From contig CAXKWD010000007.1 of NCBI GenBank assembly GCA_964059195.1, positions 58,715,163 through 58,779,162 on the forward strand: a stretch of 64,000 nucleotides of DNA. The letters are read 5' to 3'. The notes under the pieces are model-generated. The model did no database searches and was not told the DNA's origin. It saw only the letters and a program-made list of their open reading frames with translations. Numbering within the stretch: the first letter of the stretch is position 1; each line of letters begins with the position of its first letter. Positions 44,097 to 55,589 of the stretch are shown here, piece after piece. This DNA is from Ectobius pallidus. Its lineage: Eukaryota > Arthropoda > Insecta > Blattodea > Ectobiidae. The position numbers and the translations under genes were made by a program.

Positions 44097-44971
44097 ACCG
44101 TACTACCCGCGCGCCATATCTTGGGCGCTGGATTTACGGGGAAGTGAGGGTTGGGATGACAAAACATGGCTACTCCGCCTGTCTTTCTGCAGTGTTGTCA
44201 ACCGAAGAAATCACATTTCAGCAGAATCGCGCGTATGGTAAGACGTCAACAGCGTAAGTGTGGATGCCGAATTGGATAATTATTTCCGATGAATCATCCT
44301 CGCTATTTTATGTAGTGACATTTAATAGACAACGATTTTAATGCAGTCCAATAATATAACGTGGTGACGGTATTGCGTAACAATTAATAACACGTCATAA
44401 GGCTTTAGCTATCAAATAAATCATTTTCCTCCGGGAAGAGAATGTTATATAAATAGGCTCAATATTTTTAAACTGGATGACTAGTTTTAAGCATAAAACA
44501 CTTAGCAGAACATGCTTCACCATTTCGTGTTGTAAAACATAAGATAGGTAAGGCATCTAAAATTGGAGAAAACTATAGGCCTAATTTTAACGTATTTAAT
44601 ACTTTTGTGAAAAGTTCGCTCAACGTTCAGTACATGAAATTGACATCAGGGAGTATCAGAAATTAGCACATACGAAATTCTTAAAGAGGTGAGGAAAGTG
44701 TTGGATGTACAATGACGTGTTTGTGAAATAAGCAATTCGAAAAATTGTATTTTTCCACATAACTCAATGCGTCAGAAAAGATAATGTCAATAAATAAATA
44801 AATAAGGATCCTGAGACAGAATGAAGCTTAGTATTGACGCCACTAGATGTCAGGGTGTATAGCGTACTTCGTGTTTCAATGTTGTCAGCTTTACCTACGA
44901 AGTTGAACGAAACCTACCGAATGAGGACTAGGGAGCCGAGCGCTCAAGAAATCGCGCGCGGGTAGTACGAG
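44097..44971. mobile_element. DNA transposon-like element with CATT target duplication
   Basis: The ends share GTACTACCCGCGCGC in inverse orientation within about 36 bp of imperfect inverted repeat. CATT stands at 44093-44096 and 44972-44975. Removing the element restores gypsy-1 reverse transcriptase coding. The interior (875 bp) has no recognisable gene. The 4-bp duplication fits several superfamilies, including Sola and Chapaev; I cannot choose. Confidence 0.7.
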
Positions 44972-45110
44972 CATTGAACACGTTTTGAGTAAACTGAGCC
45001 ACGCCCGTTATATAAGCACCATAGACTTAAAGAATGGGCATTAGAAAGTTCCGTTAGAAGAATCGAACAAAGAAAAGAACAGGTTTTACAATGCTCGGTA
45101 AAGGATTGTA

Positions 45111-45914
45111 GGGTCATTCCATATGAATTCAACCAAAGTCTGGAAAATTCCCCGGGTGACCGACTCAGATTTGACTAAAAAAAATTGTACTGGTACCTTT
45201 ACATATATAATGAAGAATTTACAAATTTTAGGCCAAAATTCCTAAGGGTTTATGTGCTGTGGCCCTTTAAAGAAAGGTCTGTTGTCATTTTTGACACTGG
45301 CAAATTGCACATGTTCCTGTGCACCTACTTTTGGATGCCAATATTTCTGGAATGGAATGTGATATCTGCCTGAAATTAGCTATACTGGGCAATTTGAACA
45401 CAGGCTTTCAGAATCTGCCATCAGAGGTGTATCTCTTCTAGTTTCTGAGCTACTGGCCTCCAAAGTAGTGATCTTTTTATGTAGGAAAATTAAAATTTCA
45501 ATTTTCACGAGGCAGCTGTCATACTATTATGATTTACAACAGGCTATTGTTACTGGATTCCTTTTATTTGAGGATGTGGCCATCTGCAGAAGGTTTCTTG
45601 ACTGTACCAAAGTGTTACTTTAGGAGTAAAAGGGCTCTAGAAAGGACTCCGGCACAAAAAATGCTATTTTAGACCAATCTTTGACTGACAAATTCACTAT
45701 GTGGGCAATTACCGAGAGTAAATACATTTTTTCTACACAATTGTGCATTTATGTTAATCATGTGACCAAAAATTCAGCTTGTTTTCTCACCTCCTTCACC
45801 TCCTAAATTTTGTCAATTCTTCATTATATATGTAAAGGTACCAGCACATATTTTTTTAGTCAAATCTGAGTCGGTCACCCGGGGACCTCTGGTTGAGTTC
45901 ATATGGAATGACCC
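45111..45914. mobile_element. MITE with >110-bp inverted repeats and TGTA target duplication
   Basis: It begins GGGTCATTCCATATGAA and ends with its inverse. Similarity between ends continues through GGGTGACCGACTCAGATTTG and ACCTTTACATATATAATGAA. TGTA lies at 45107-45110 and 45915-45918. Both the terminal GGGTCATTCC and the 4-bp duplication agree with the large element at 2134-10932, so it is probably a non-autonomous relative. Removal restores gypsy-1 coding. No gene inside. Confidence 0.85.
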
Positions 45915-46429
45915 TGTATCAATTTCGAGTCACGCCATTCGGAATTCATAATGCGCCAGCTTCATTTCATAGATTGGTTGGCACTGTACTGAGGGAGGAA
46001 GTAGGAGAAAAGTGTTTGTTATTTAGATGACATAGTACTCATTAGTGAGACCTTTGAAGAACAATTAGCTCTGTTAGAGTTTTTGAAAAGTTACGAAAAG
46101 CCAACCTGAGGAATAACACAAAAGTCAAAATTTTGCCGAGGCGAATTAAAATATTTAGGCCACATTATCACTCCGTTAGGAATTGCAGTGGACGCAGAAA
46201 AAATCTCGCGTATCCTTGAGTATCCAACCCTACTAAAATCAAGAAAGTACGAGAATTTTTAGGACTCGATTCTTGGCATCGACGGTTTATCCCATTTTTC
46301 TCAGAGGCCGTAAAGCCCCTCATTGCACTTCTGAAGAAAAATCAGAAATGGCGTTGGACAGATGAATGTGAGAAATCTTTTGATACATTAAAGTCGAAAC
46401 TTTCCAGTAGTCTTATATTAACATGTCCA

Positions 46430-47828
46430 GATTATAGTAAGTCCCTAGTGCTTCAGGCAGATGCAAGTTTTTCGGGTCTAGGAGCAGCATTAATACAACC
46501 AGACATAGGCCAGGCAGGTTACAGAAAGTTCCTGTTGCAACTTTTTATTAGTAATTGTTCTGAAGAAGTAGATTGGGAAAATATACAAGACATGTGGTTT
46601 TTGAAACGGATAGCACAACTAGAAACCAAACCTAAATTTTGGCCCGATTAGGAAATTGTAGATGGGAAACTTTACCATTTGAGGTTAGATCAGTTGGAAC
46701 AAACTTTGGAAGGATCTGTAAACAAATGGAAGTTAGTCATTCCACAGGAATACACAAATAAAATATTACAAGAATGCCATAATTTACCCACCGCAGGACA
46801 TATGGGAATTATAAAAACCTTAAGAATAGCTAACAGTTATTATTGGCCTGGAATGTTCAAAAGCGTTGCGAAATATGTGGCTACATGTGAAATATGTCAA
46901 AAGCAAAAAGTTTCACAAACAGTTCCAGTCGGACCGATGCGCTTTTATCAGAAGGAAAAGCCTTGGACTACTGGACCATGTACACACTCAAAGCAGGGGA
47001 ATAGATATATTGTAGTTTTTCATGATACAATTACAAAATATGTTGAGTGTAACGCTTTTAGGAAAGCAACCAGTATAGCAATTCTTGAAGCATTCTATGA
47101 ATTAATTATTCTTAAATGGGGAGTACCGCGATATTTATTGATGGATAATGGACGGCAATACACAAGTAAATTGTTCCAGTCTATAATTAAAGCTTTCAAT
47201 ATAACTCTGTCTTATATCCAAGAATATTCACCACAAGGGAACCCAACAGTAAGAGTTAATCGCGCATTGAAAACAGTGGTTGCTAGTTACATTAAGATGG
47301 ATCAAACTGTCTGGGATATTTAGCTGAAAGAATTTAGTTTTGCTTTAAATACAGCTAAACATAGTTCCACTGGATGCATTCCTTACATGCTAAATTTTGG
47401 TTGTGAGGCAGAACTTCTAAGTAAATTGGATCTGATTGAAAATCAGCCTGTAATAAAAGAAACTTCACAAAATTGGTTGAAAAGGTTCGAGAGGTTAAAA
47501 AATGTGCATTTGTTGATCAGACATTACTTAGAAACTGCTTATAAAAATACTAGTCACTATTATAATCTCAGAAGACGAGAGGTAAATTTTCGTCCGGGAG
47601 ATTTGGTGTTAAAAGGAAATTTCAAACCTAGTGCAGGTACTCAAGATGATAAGGCAGGCTTAAGCGAAAAGTTTGTGCGTCCTTATATTATAAAGAAAAA
47701 ATTTAGTGCTAACAGTTATGAATTTAAAAAAAAGCGAAATAATAAGAAGCAAGGGAAGTGGCATGTAAAGGATTTGAAACCCTTTCTTGCGGCCTACAGA
47801 AAAAAAAAGAAAAAACGTTCCCTGTTAT
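46430..47828 (+). pseudogene. Gypsy-1 RNase H remnant and integrase
   Basis: RNase H starts normally (LVLQADASFSGLGAALIQ) but most of the domain is missing before 46650. Integrase follows: a His/Cys zinc region (GHMGIIKTLRIANSYYWPGM, CEICQKQK), a core with the second catalytic Asp in LLMDNGRQYTSK, and a C-terminal module (FRPGDLVLKGNF, KFVRPYIIKKKF). The first core Asp position reads WTTGP and the Glu position reads NPTVRVNR, so two of three catalytic residues appear lost. A TAG at 47321-47323 divides it. It ends at 47828 where gypsy-2 begins. Confidence 0.75.
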
Positions 47829-49862
47829 GTGCCGGGTGTCAGGCACCTTAGTATATTTATTCTTTGGTATTTTCATATTCAGGTACTTACGTTGTTTTGT
47901 TGTCGTTTCGGGTCATTCCATCTCTTGAGTTTTGTTTTGCGTATAAGCTACTCAGTTGTTTTTTATCTTTGCTTACAAGAGTAGGGGAGACCAGACTGGT
48001 TGTCACACGGGATGGTTGTCTCACTAGTAAGAAACTGGATACGCAGTTGGCAGGAGTGATTGGTTCAAAGTGGGAAAGATGCTCCCTTGACCATTAGCAC
48101 CTCTTGCAATTTCCCGCGAAGCAGGTGTTAGTTTTGTGTCCATTGTTGAAAGATTTGTGATTTGCTGTGTTGAAAATGAAATGTTTGCTCTGAAGTTTAC
48201 TTCTACATCATCGTAAACGGATAAGTTTACAAATATCTTCTATATTATGTTAAACAATACATTTATTTAGGAGTATATTGTTTTATTCTTTTCGCTTTTG
48301 CTTGGTAGAAAACCTCGCTAGAGCAATGGAATTCCAAAATGGCGTCAAGGGGTTGGTTGTCACATGTGACTTCCATCCCCGTCCGGATTGGTTGTCTCAT
48401 GTGACAAACAACCCAGCCCAACTTAAATATGGTTAATACAAGAGGATTTTATGTATTGTTTCAGATGAAGAAAGCAGTAAATAGAGCTAGCGATTCTTGA
48501 ATGATAAACAATCCTAGAAGAGCTTGACAAAATAAGACATCCCGGGATTCTGATAATTGCATTTCCTCATGCAATGGCTATGCAAAATATATACTCAGGG
48601 TATAAACACAAGACCATAAAGGTTGGGCTCATGAAGCCTGTACTCAAGGACTTCATGGTATATATGTATGCCATAAACTGATTGATGTATTTCCGATTTA
48701 ATTCAGTGGCTGTTATGTTTGAACCAAGTCATTCAAAATTAATCCAATTTATCATTTCATTATGAATATTCTGAGGCAGACCAAATTAGAATCCTAACAT
48801 AAGAGACTGAAGGTGATGCAAGATTTCTAAGCTATATTAATGTGTTTATTCATTTTTCTATAAATTTTGAAGAAACAAAAAGTTCCTTGTTAGCCTCAAA
48901 TCCATGTATCAGTCAAAAGTTTAATCTGTCACATGACACAACACTTTGTTTTTGTCAACAGTTTAATAATATTGACGTTATATTATGGGAATGCTTTCCT
49001 TGCTTTCATGAGTATTAAATACCACACCATTGAACTTACAAAATTTTTATTCCAGTTATTTTTTTGCAATGTAACAACCAACCCCAATGACTGTGACAAC
49101 CAACCCTGAGCTGGGTTTGGTTGTCACATTTTGCTTTTTTTTTTTAAAGATGATATTTAAATACTTTCTGTTTCATTGTTTGTTTTGAACTTTGTTTTAC
49201 AATATGCCAAAGAGTTGAAAGGACAGATTTGATAATTAGTTAAATAAAAAACCGATAGGAATAATTAAAAATGCATTTGATTGAAAAGTGTGACAACCAA
49301 GTCCGGTCTCCCCTATAGTTTTCCGGGCGCGTTCTAATGTTTATTTTTCCGTTTCGCGACCTGCTCGCGAATTCGTGTGCTTATAACGAGTCTGCAGCTA
49401 GAAGTCAAACTGGTAACATCTCCTCTCCACTCTGAGCCCGTTCCGCTATCCAGGTTCCGGCTCTCTTTAGCCTCAGGTATGCTGTTTTTTTAGTTTGTGC
49501 CTTCCGCATTTATTTTCTGGTGGGTGTTTTGTTTATTTAAATCTGTTTTTCTAATTTTAGTTTTTCAGTATTCAGTCACCAGATTTTCGTTCATTTTCAA
49601 TATTCTATCGTTTAGTTCGTTTTGGTTTTTAATTGCTTTTGAGATGGAACAACCCGAAACGCCCCTTTTTGCTAAACATAACGTGTTTTAGGAAATTCAT
49701 ACATTAATGAAACGAATGGTTTATTTAACAGTATTTATTGCTCTTTTGCATTCTACATGGATTAATAAAATATATTGACTGTTATTTTCGCGTTTTCGTT
49801 TAAATAAAACTTTTAATCTGTGGTGAAAGCATATGACTTATGGGTAACCAAACTCCAGTACA
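47829..49862 (+). repeat. Gypsy-2 5' LTR, interrupted by a TA-duplicating transposon
   Basis: LTR sequence is 47829-47983 and 49316-49862, about 700 bp in all. The other LTR shows the uninterrupted version at the site (CAAGAGTATAGTTTTCC). AATAAA-type signals occur near the 3' end. Directly after the LTR comes AAATTGTGGTAGCAGGCGC, the expected place of the primer site, but I cannot name the tRNA. Confidence 0.8.
47984..49313. mobile_element. TA-duplicating DNA transposon with GGGGAGACC ends and internal terminal-motif copies
   Basis: The left end GGGGAGACCAGACTGGTTGT is inverted at the right end (GGGGAGACCGGACTTGGTTG). TA flanks both sides and the empty site is visible in the 3' LTR, so the limits are exact. 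Copies of GGTTGTCACAT and GTGACAACCAACC recur inside near 48353, 48399, 49076 and 49124. A 2-bp TA duplication suggests a Tc1/mariner-type non-autonomous element. No gene inside. Confidence 0.8.
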
Positions 49863-50040
49863 AAATTGTGGTAGCAGGCGCATTCGGTCAGCATTTTGGA
49901 GCTATCTTATCGTGATTTATTGGGGCTGCTAAATTATGAACACTGTTATAATTAACTGAAGTTTTTTTTTAAATTTTGCCGGCGTATTTACTTTTTCCAT
50001 TTCAAGTTCTTGAGTTCCGATTCTGCTTTCTCTTTTCAAT

Positions 50041-50506
50041 ATGGAAGATATTGTAATTTCTCCCGATGCTTTAAGAAAGGACGAACTTAGGGCCGAATTC
50101 TTGCATCGTGGTGTCTATAAAGGGATAGATGTAGATTTACAGGCTTTATTGACTAAATGTAAGGAAATCAAATTGTTCACTAAGGCTGCCGTTGATAACG
50201 ACAGATTCAGTAACTGATGAAAGTGATAGGATACAGAACGTTTTGAAGGAATTTGTGAAAAATGTCGAAGAATTTGAAAGTACAGGGATCACCGATAAGC
50301 AGTATAGTAGAATCCTGCATAGATTAGCACATTGGAAACACAGGATTTTCTTTTTGAATTATATTACTGAAGACCAGAACATTTTCAATTATCAACAGAA
50401 AAGAGAGTTACTTTTCTTAGAGTCGTTTGAGAAACTAAGATTATTGCGGTCCAGTTGTGCTGATACGCTGTTGGTGCGGGATAATGTCACTGGGTCAATC
50501 CATTAG
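50041..50506 (+). pseudogene. Gypsy-2 gag N-terminal region
   Basis: From an ATG at 50041 (MEDIVISPDALRKDELRAEF) the frame reads a helical, charged segment resembling the SAP-like start of some insect gypsy gags. It meets TGA at 50216-50218, near which the frame shifts, and continues at 50192-50506 (RIQNVLKEFVKNVEEFESTG, FLESFEKLRLLRSSCADTLL). No zinc knuckle follows before the deletion. Assignment is by position after the LTR and by general character. Confidence 0.55.
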
Positions 50507-50786
50507 AAATAAACCAAATTGAATAAAATTTGTTTTTCAACATTTTATATTTTCCTATTTTTTTTTTACCAGTTACTCCCCAATATTAGTTGAATTCAAA
50601 ACTATGCTAAAAAATTTTAGGCTCGTACTTTTTTGGCGGCCATTTTAAGTTTGCTTTATAACAGTTTATCGGCCGAAAACATGTTTTGCACAAATGTATG
50701 TAATTTCGTTAATTTGATAGATAACAAAACAAAATAAAAACCAAAATGATCAGAATGATATGCTCTAGATTTTTGTTCTAACACAT

Positions 50787-51761
50787 TATTACCTAATAGT
50801 GAGGAAAGTGAAAAACAAAATTCACAACTACAAATTGAAAATTAACATAAAATGAGAGATTTAGTGCTGCAAAATTATTAAAAGGAAGAAAGAGTCGCCC
50901 TTAATTTTTTCTTGTATAGATCTACTATATGACTACTTGCTTTAGACGTTTCGAGCTTGAGAACTTTTCTCTTTTTTTATACAATTTTTCAAAAGTGCCC
51001 ATAAGTGTATTTTGGCAGTATTTGAAGTAGAATATCTCAAAAGGGCCTGAGAGAAAAATTATGAAATTTATGCAGATAACACCTCTTTTTGACATAAACA
51101 TGTGATAAAAATTTGGCGCCTGAGACTCTACTAGTTCCAGAGTTATAGTGAATCGAATTTGGCCAAAAATTTTGTTATACGTACACGAAATTTAACGGTA
51201 ATTCAATAGTAAAGATCCACTTTGTAATTTTAAATACAAAACTTAATTGAACCTAAGTTTGTTACACAAAAGAGTTGTTTATGTAGGCTACATTTCATCA
51301 GTTAGCATGACAAATTTATAATTTCCTCAAAGCGTTGAAGAGTGTTGAAATTGTGGTGCATAGTTTACAATTTTTGGCCAAATTCGATGCACTATTACTC
51401 TGGAACCAGTTGAATCTCAGTCACCAAATTTTTATCAGATCTTTATATCATAGAGAGGTGTTATCTGTATATATTTCATAATTTTTCACTCAGGCCCTTT
51501 TGAGATATTCTACTTCAAATACTGCAAAATACACTTATGGGCATTTTTTAAAAATTGTATAAAAAAAGAGCAAAGTTCTCAAGCTCGAAGCTTCTAAAGC
51601 AAGTAGTCCAATAGTAGACCTATAAAAGAAAAAAAATTAAGGGTGAGTCTTTCTTCCTTTTAATAATTTTGCAGCACTAAAACTCTCGTTTTAAGTTAAT
51701 TTTCAATTTGTAGTTGTGATTTTTTTTTGTTAACTTTCTTCACTACTTAGGTAATATTATG
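50787..51761. mobile_element. Palindromic element with ~440-bp inverted arms
   Basis: The sequence from about 50787 is repeated in inverse orientation ending at about 51761; examples are AAGAGTCGCCCTTAATTTTT, AGTATTTGAAGTAGAATATC and GGGCCTGAGAGAAAAATTAT with their inverted partners. The arms nearly meet at 51200-51300. It occupies the position where gypsy-2 protease and reverse transcriptase are missing. Target duplication is not resolved. No gene is visible. Confidence 0.7.
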
Positions 51762-53310
51762 TCAAAACATATCAATGAGGTTTTCTTAAGCGCCCTTCTT
51801 TCAGATTTACCTACTTCTTTTCTTGCCATAAGAGAGGCTCAGAGTCAAGGCCCTAAATTAAGCAGTATCCTGGAAGAATTAGATGAAGGTATTTAAGTAC
51901 CTCCATATTCTGTAAAAGAGGGTGTACTTGTCTGTAAGGTCCGCTGGCGTGGTCTTGTGGTTAGCGTCGCTGACTACAGATCCGTCGGCCCGGGTTCGAT
52001 TCCCGGTACCTCCTCGGATTTTTCTGAGGTAGGGAGGTCTGGTAGGGGTGCACTCAGCCTCGTGATTCAATATTGAGCTACTTGATAGAGAAGTACCGGC
52101 TCCGGTCAAGAAAACCACCATTAACGGCCGTGGGTGTCGCCATGCTGATCACATGCCCCCAACCCTGCCATCTGCCTACGAGAGATGACGCAGCGGTCGG
52201 GTCGTAGGCCAAGTCCCTCCAGGGATGTAGCGCCACGGAGTTTAAACTTGTCTGTAAGGCTAATAGGGACGGTAAATTCAAAGTGGTGGTTCCAGACGTC
52301 TTAGTTCCGTTGCTTTTTCAGTATTTTCATGTATCTTCTGTCGGCGGTCACCTGGGTTTGTATAAAACAATAGGTAAAATAGGGGAGCATTTTATCTGGA
52401 AGGGATTAGACAGGGATGTTCAAGTCAGAGTCAAGTCTGACAATGTTTGTAAACAAAGTAAACCGGCTCAGAAATGTTATTACGGTTCATCTCAAATAGC
52501 GTCACGCCTTATGGGAAAACTGTTCATTGATTACGTGGGACGATTGCCAAGATCTAACAAGGGCAATACCTTCCTGCTAGTTTGCGTGGACGCGTTTGCC
52601 AAATTTGTGTGGTTTTTTTCCGGTGCGGGAAGCTACTTCAGCCGTTACTATTGCTGGTCTCTCTGATTTGTTCCAGTCTTGGCCCTCCTAGCCATATCGT
52701 TTCAGATAATGCATCTCAATTTACTTCCAATACTTTCCGTAAATTTTGCTTTGACAGGGGTATATCTCACGTTACAACGACGCCCTTTTACCCGAACCCA
52801 TCTTTAGCTGAGCAGGTAGATAGGAATATTCGATCTGCACTCATTGCCTTTCACTCCGACAACCATAGCCGTTGGGATGCAAATTTAGAGTGGTTAGCAT
52901 ACGCCTTTAATACGGCTATCCACGAGGCTCATAAATCCATCCCTTTTGCTCTTATGGTGGGCTATCAGCCAAATTGTCCCGTCTAACCTGTGGGCTCTGA
53001 ATGACCAGTTGAATCCGCAGGATTTGAAGGATAGATGGAGTAGGGCATTTCGTAATCTGAAAATAAGTCATGCCAAAACCCAAGAAAGATACAACAGGGA
53101 TAAGACCCCCTTTCCTTTCAAACCTGGTGATAAAGTTTTTCTTAAGAAACACCCAATTAGCAAAGCCATAAACACATTTTCCACAAAATTGGCCCCCAGT
53201 GTCTGCGGCCCCTATTTCATTGAAAGATTTACCACCCCGGTTTCTTTTTTTTAAGGGATGAAAAGGGAAATTATTGTCGTGCTCATGTGCCCCAATTGAA
53301 AATGGCTTAA
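51762..53310 (+). pseudogene. Gypsy-2 integrase, interrupted by a SINE
   Basis: The upstream linker (FLSALLSDLPTSFLAIREAQ) is split from the integrase by a SINE at 51940-52246. The zinc region is reduced (HVSSVGGHLGLYKTIGKIGE; Asp-x-Val-Cys in place of the second Cys pair). The core has DYVGRLPRSNKGN (first Asp), SDNASQFTSN (second Asp) and NPSLAEQVDRNI (Glu position shifted by a small change). A frame change lies near 52625 and another near 52980. The C-terminus has FKPGDKVFLKKHP and CGPYFIERF, a GPY/F module. The copy is inactive. Confidence 0.8.
51940..52246 (+). mobile_element. tRNA-derived SINE, full length, 13-bp target duplication
   Basis: The head carries box A (TCTTGTGGTTAGCGTCGC) and box B (GGTTCGATTCC), followed by a body with GTAGGGAGGTCTGG, GCACTCAGCCTCGTGATTC and CCTCCAGGGATGTAGCGCCA. 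CTTGTCTGTAAGG stands on both sides exactly (51927-51939 and 52247-52259). The insertion splits the gypsy-2 integrase frame. A second, partial copy is at 31232. The clean duplication suggests a rather recent insertion. Confidence 0.9.
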
Positions 53311-53352
53311 GGATCTTTCGTGCCATGGGTCTGCGTGATTTGGGCATGGATA

Positions 53353-53583
53353 TTTGGGAGCTGACGTTCTCGGCTTCCCGAGTCTTAGGTTTTCTTTTCG
53401 GTTTTTGTTACTCTTCTGATTAATATAGTAAATCATTTTGTTTCATTTTTTCTGTATAATTTTTTTTTGGGAGCTGACGTTCTCGGCTTCCCGAGTCTTA
53501 GGTTTTCTTTTCGGTTTTTGTTACTCTTCTGATTAATATAGTAAATCATTTTGTTTCATTTTTTCTGTATAATTTTTTTTAAA
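53353..53583. repeat. Exact tandem duplication of a 115-bp unit
   Basis: TTGGGAGCTGACGTTCTCGG through to a TTTTTTTT run is repeated once with a 115-base period (about 53353-53467 and 53468-53583), with no difference that I can see. It lies just after the gypsy-2 integrase. Identity implies either a recent event or an assembly artefact. Confidence 0.8.
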
Positions 53584-54418
53584 GTTTTTGCTTTATTTTG
53601 GTATAAAGAAAATTAAAATTCAAAATATCAAAGTATATTGCTTGCAAAGTTTTTCGTTATGGCATTAAAACTTAAAAGGTTCAAATAAAATGTTAGGAAT
53701 TTTCTGGGGTTTTGTTTATTTTCCAAAATTTTAGGCCCAACCTGCTTTAAGTATGAATATGCGGGTTTTAATTGTTTTTAAAATTTAGTATTTATGCAGC
53801 TTGTGGGGATCCTTTATTAATGTTTTATTGTGTAATTTTTACTAGTAGTTTTACCCTTGACTTAGCATATCCATATTTATTCGGCATTGTTTTTTGGGGG
53901 GTTACATAATTTTAAAATTCAATTTTTGGTTAATATCGGTTTATTTTCTACTGTTTCCATTCGCCATATTTAATCTGTTTCTATTACTATTCCATAATGT
54001 TCTTGCCGTTCTCCGTCTCTGTTTACATGTTGCGTCTCTAGCTTGTTGGTCGTTCCTCTCTTGTTTTTTGTTTTGGTTTAATTTTGTTGAATATTCTTCT
54101 TGTTTCTGCATACCTGCAACCCCTTTTTGTTTTCATCCATTTCCTGAAAATGAAATAGTAGTTTTCAATATAACTGGATTTTTTTCTATTTTCTACCTAA
54201 TTTTAAAAAATCGTTGGTCTTTTCTTCGGAAAAAAGAGTAATAAAACAAACAAACTAAACTTTAGAGACAAACTCTTCTAGACTGCAGACTCCTAAGTAA
54301 TGGCCTTACCTGCAAATCTTGGAAATAAAAGTAATAAAAAATCTCAGTAAGCAGTGAACTGCCTATAAAATATTACATTCGGTAAAATTTCAGACTGCAG
54401 ATATCATAAATACTATAT
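53584..54418. other. T-rich internal region of gypsy-2
   Basis: No recognisable gene. A 115-codon hydrophobic frame at 53894-54241 reflects T-richness and has no similarity I recognise; an env-like gene is not supported. The last 75 bases resemble 57877-57953 beyond the fold-back element. Confidence 0.5.
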
Positions 54419-55089
54419 AGTCCAGTCAACGAAGGGGTTGTAGAGGACATAAGGAGGGGAGAATTTTTTCTTCAGGAATGTGTTTGGGTAGTTAGGAGGT
54501 AAACATACTAAAAGTCCCCGCCCCTACCCCTTACGCTTCATGGGGGGAAGGGGTGGAAAGGGCCCATTATTTTCTTTTTCGCTTATAACTTGAAAACGGT
54601 CCGTCGTAGGGAAAAACTTTTTATGTACCAAATTAAAGCTGAGATAATTCCCTACAATTCGGTTTAGATACACTTTTGTCGTATCTATAATTGTTCTTGA
54701 GATATAGGCTGCTGGATATCACTAATTTTCCAAAAATTAATTTTTACCTCACGTTTTTCGCTACGTTTGTCTATCTAACTTCTCAGCATCTCGTTTTACA
54801 GCAAAGTCGTCAGGAAAATAGTTGTAGAAAATTAAATTTCCTTTAAATATAAGTACAGTATAGATATTTAATTTATCTTCAACAAAACAAGTCACAATAA
54901 TTTGAAATTATTGGGTAAATTTAGTGATTTCTCAAGAAAATTGTAAATTTGTTATTTCCTAATTTAAGAGCTATAACGATATATGTACATATATATTATA
55001 TATACTATATATACTGTATATATACTATACACTATATATATACATTAGGAATCCACATTTAAGAACCCCGTCTTCCATCACCTTTTTAT

Positions 55090-55512
55090 ATCGGATTCAG
55101 CGTCTACAGGGGATTATTTGAGGGGCTCCATTTCTTCATCATCGTCTTCTTTCATTACAGGCATCTGTTCAAACAGTTCCCTTGGCAGTTTTGGCATAAA
55201 GGAAAACAGTTCAACGAAACTTCCTTGCAGTCACATATAAGACTGCTGCAATCCTTTGTGCACTTAAAAAAAATCTTGTTTAAAATTCCTTGTGGTGCAG
55301 CTGGGTCTTTGGTCAGCAATGGAGCAAGACGATTTTACTTACGTTACCAACCCCATAACCCTGGGGGTAATTTATTGGTTTCCTAACCAGAGATGCGCCC
55401 GGTGGTAAGTCCGAAAGGCACCCTCGCTTGGTGGAAGTGACGAGAGATCGGGTTTTACATTGTTCATAGATTTTAAAAACTGAATGGATAAGCGAATTCT
55501 TGAAATTTGTCA
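55090..55512 (-). pseudogene. Inverted copy of the 3' part of the PIN/CXC-type gene (left arm)
   Basis: On the minus strand it repeats the end of the plus-strand gene: the SLPP-like segment near 55430, the basic KCL-type segment, and the cysteine cluster (CSSLICDCK near 55240). In this copy the first Cys of the cluster is changed in a poly-T run. It is more decayed than the right-arm copy and has no upstream coding part, so it is part of the fold-back arm and not a gene. Confidence 0.7.
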
Positions 55513-55589
55513 AGACCCACTACCCAGGGATGAGGTGATTGAAATAAACTCACCACACAGCACTGAGGTGGCCGAACAGGGATGACGCT

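Larger units (their letters stand above)
43940..46440 (+). pseudogene. Gypsy-1 reverse transcriptase, split by two DNA elements
   Basis: The first piece holds MLTENIIEPSNSPYASPVVMV and WRFCVDFRKVNE. After removal of the element at 44097-44971 the frame continues HVLSKLSHARYISTIDLKNG (45000s). After removal of the element at 45111-45914 it continues FRVTPFGIHNAPASFHRLVG. The catalytic YLDD is at 46020-46031 after a frame change. The connection region (KKVREFLGLDSWHRRFIPFF) follows near 46245. Both insertion sites are within conserved blocks, so the element was dead at latest after the first. Confidence 0.8.

Noticed and set aside
51879..52281. Minus-strand frames over the SINE
   Set aside because: They read through the SINE body and tRNA head; no protein similarity.
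53894..54241. Hydrophobic 115-codon frame as a possible env-like or membrane protein
   Set aside because: The region is T-rich, the frame lacks Cys pattern, signal or similarity, and many T-rich stretches here give Phe/Leu-rich frames.
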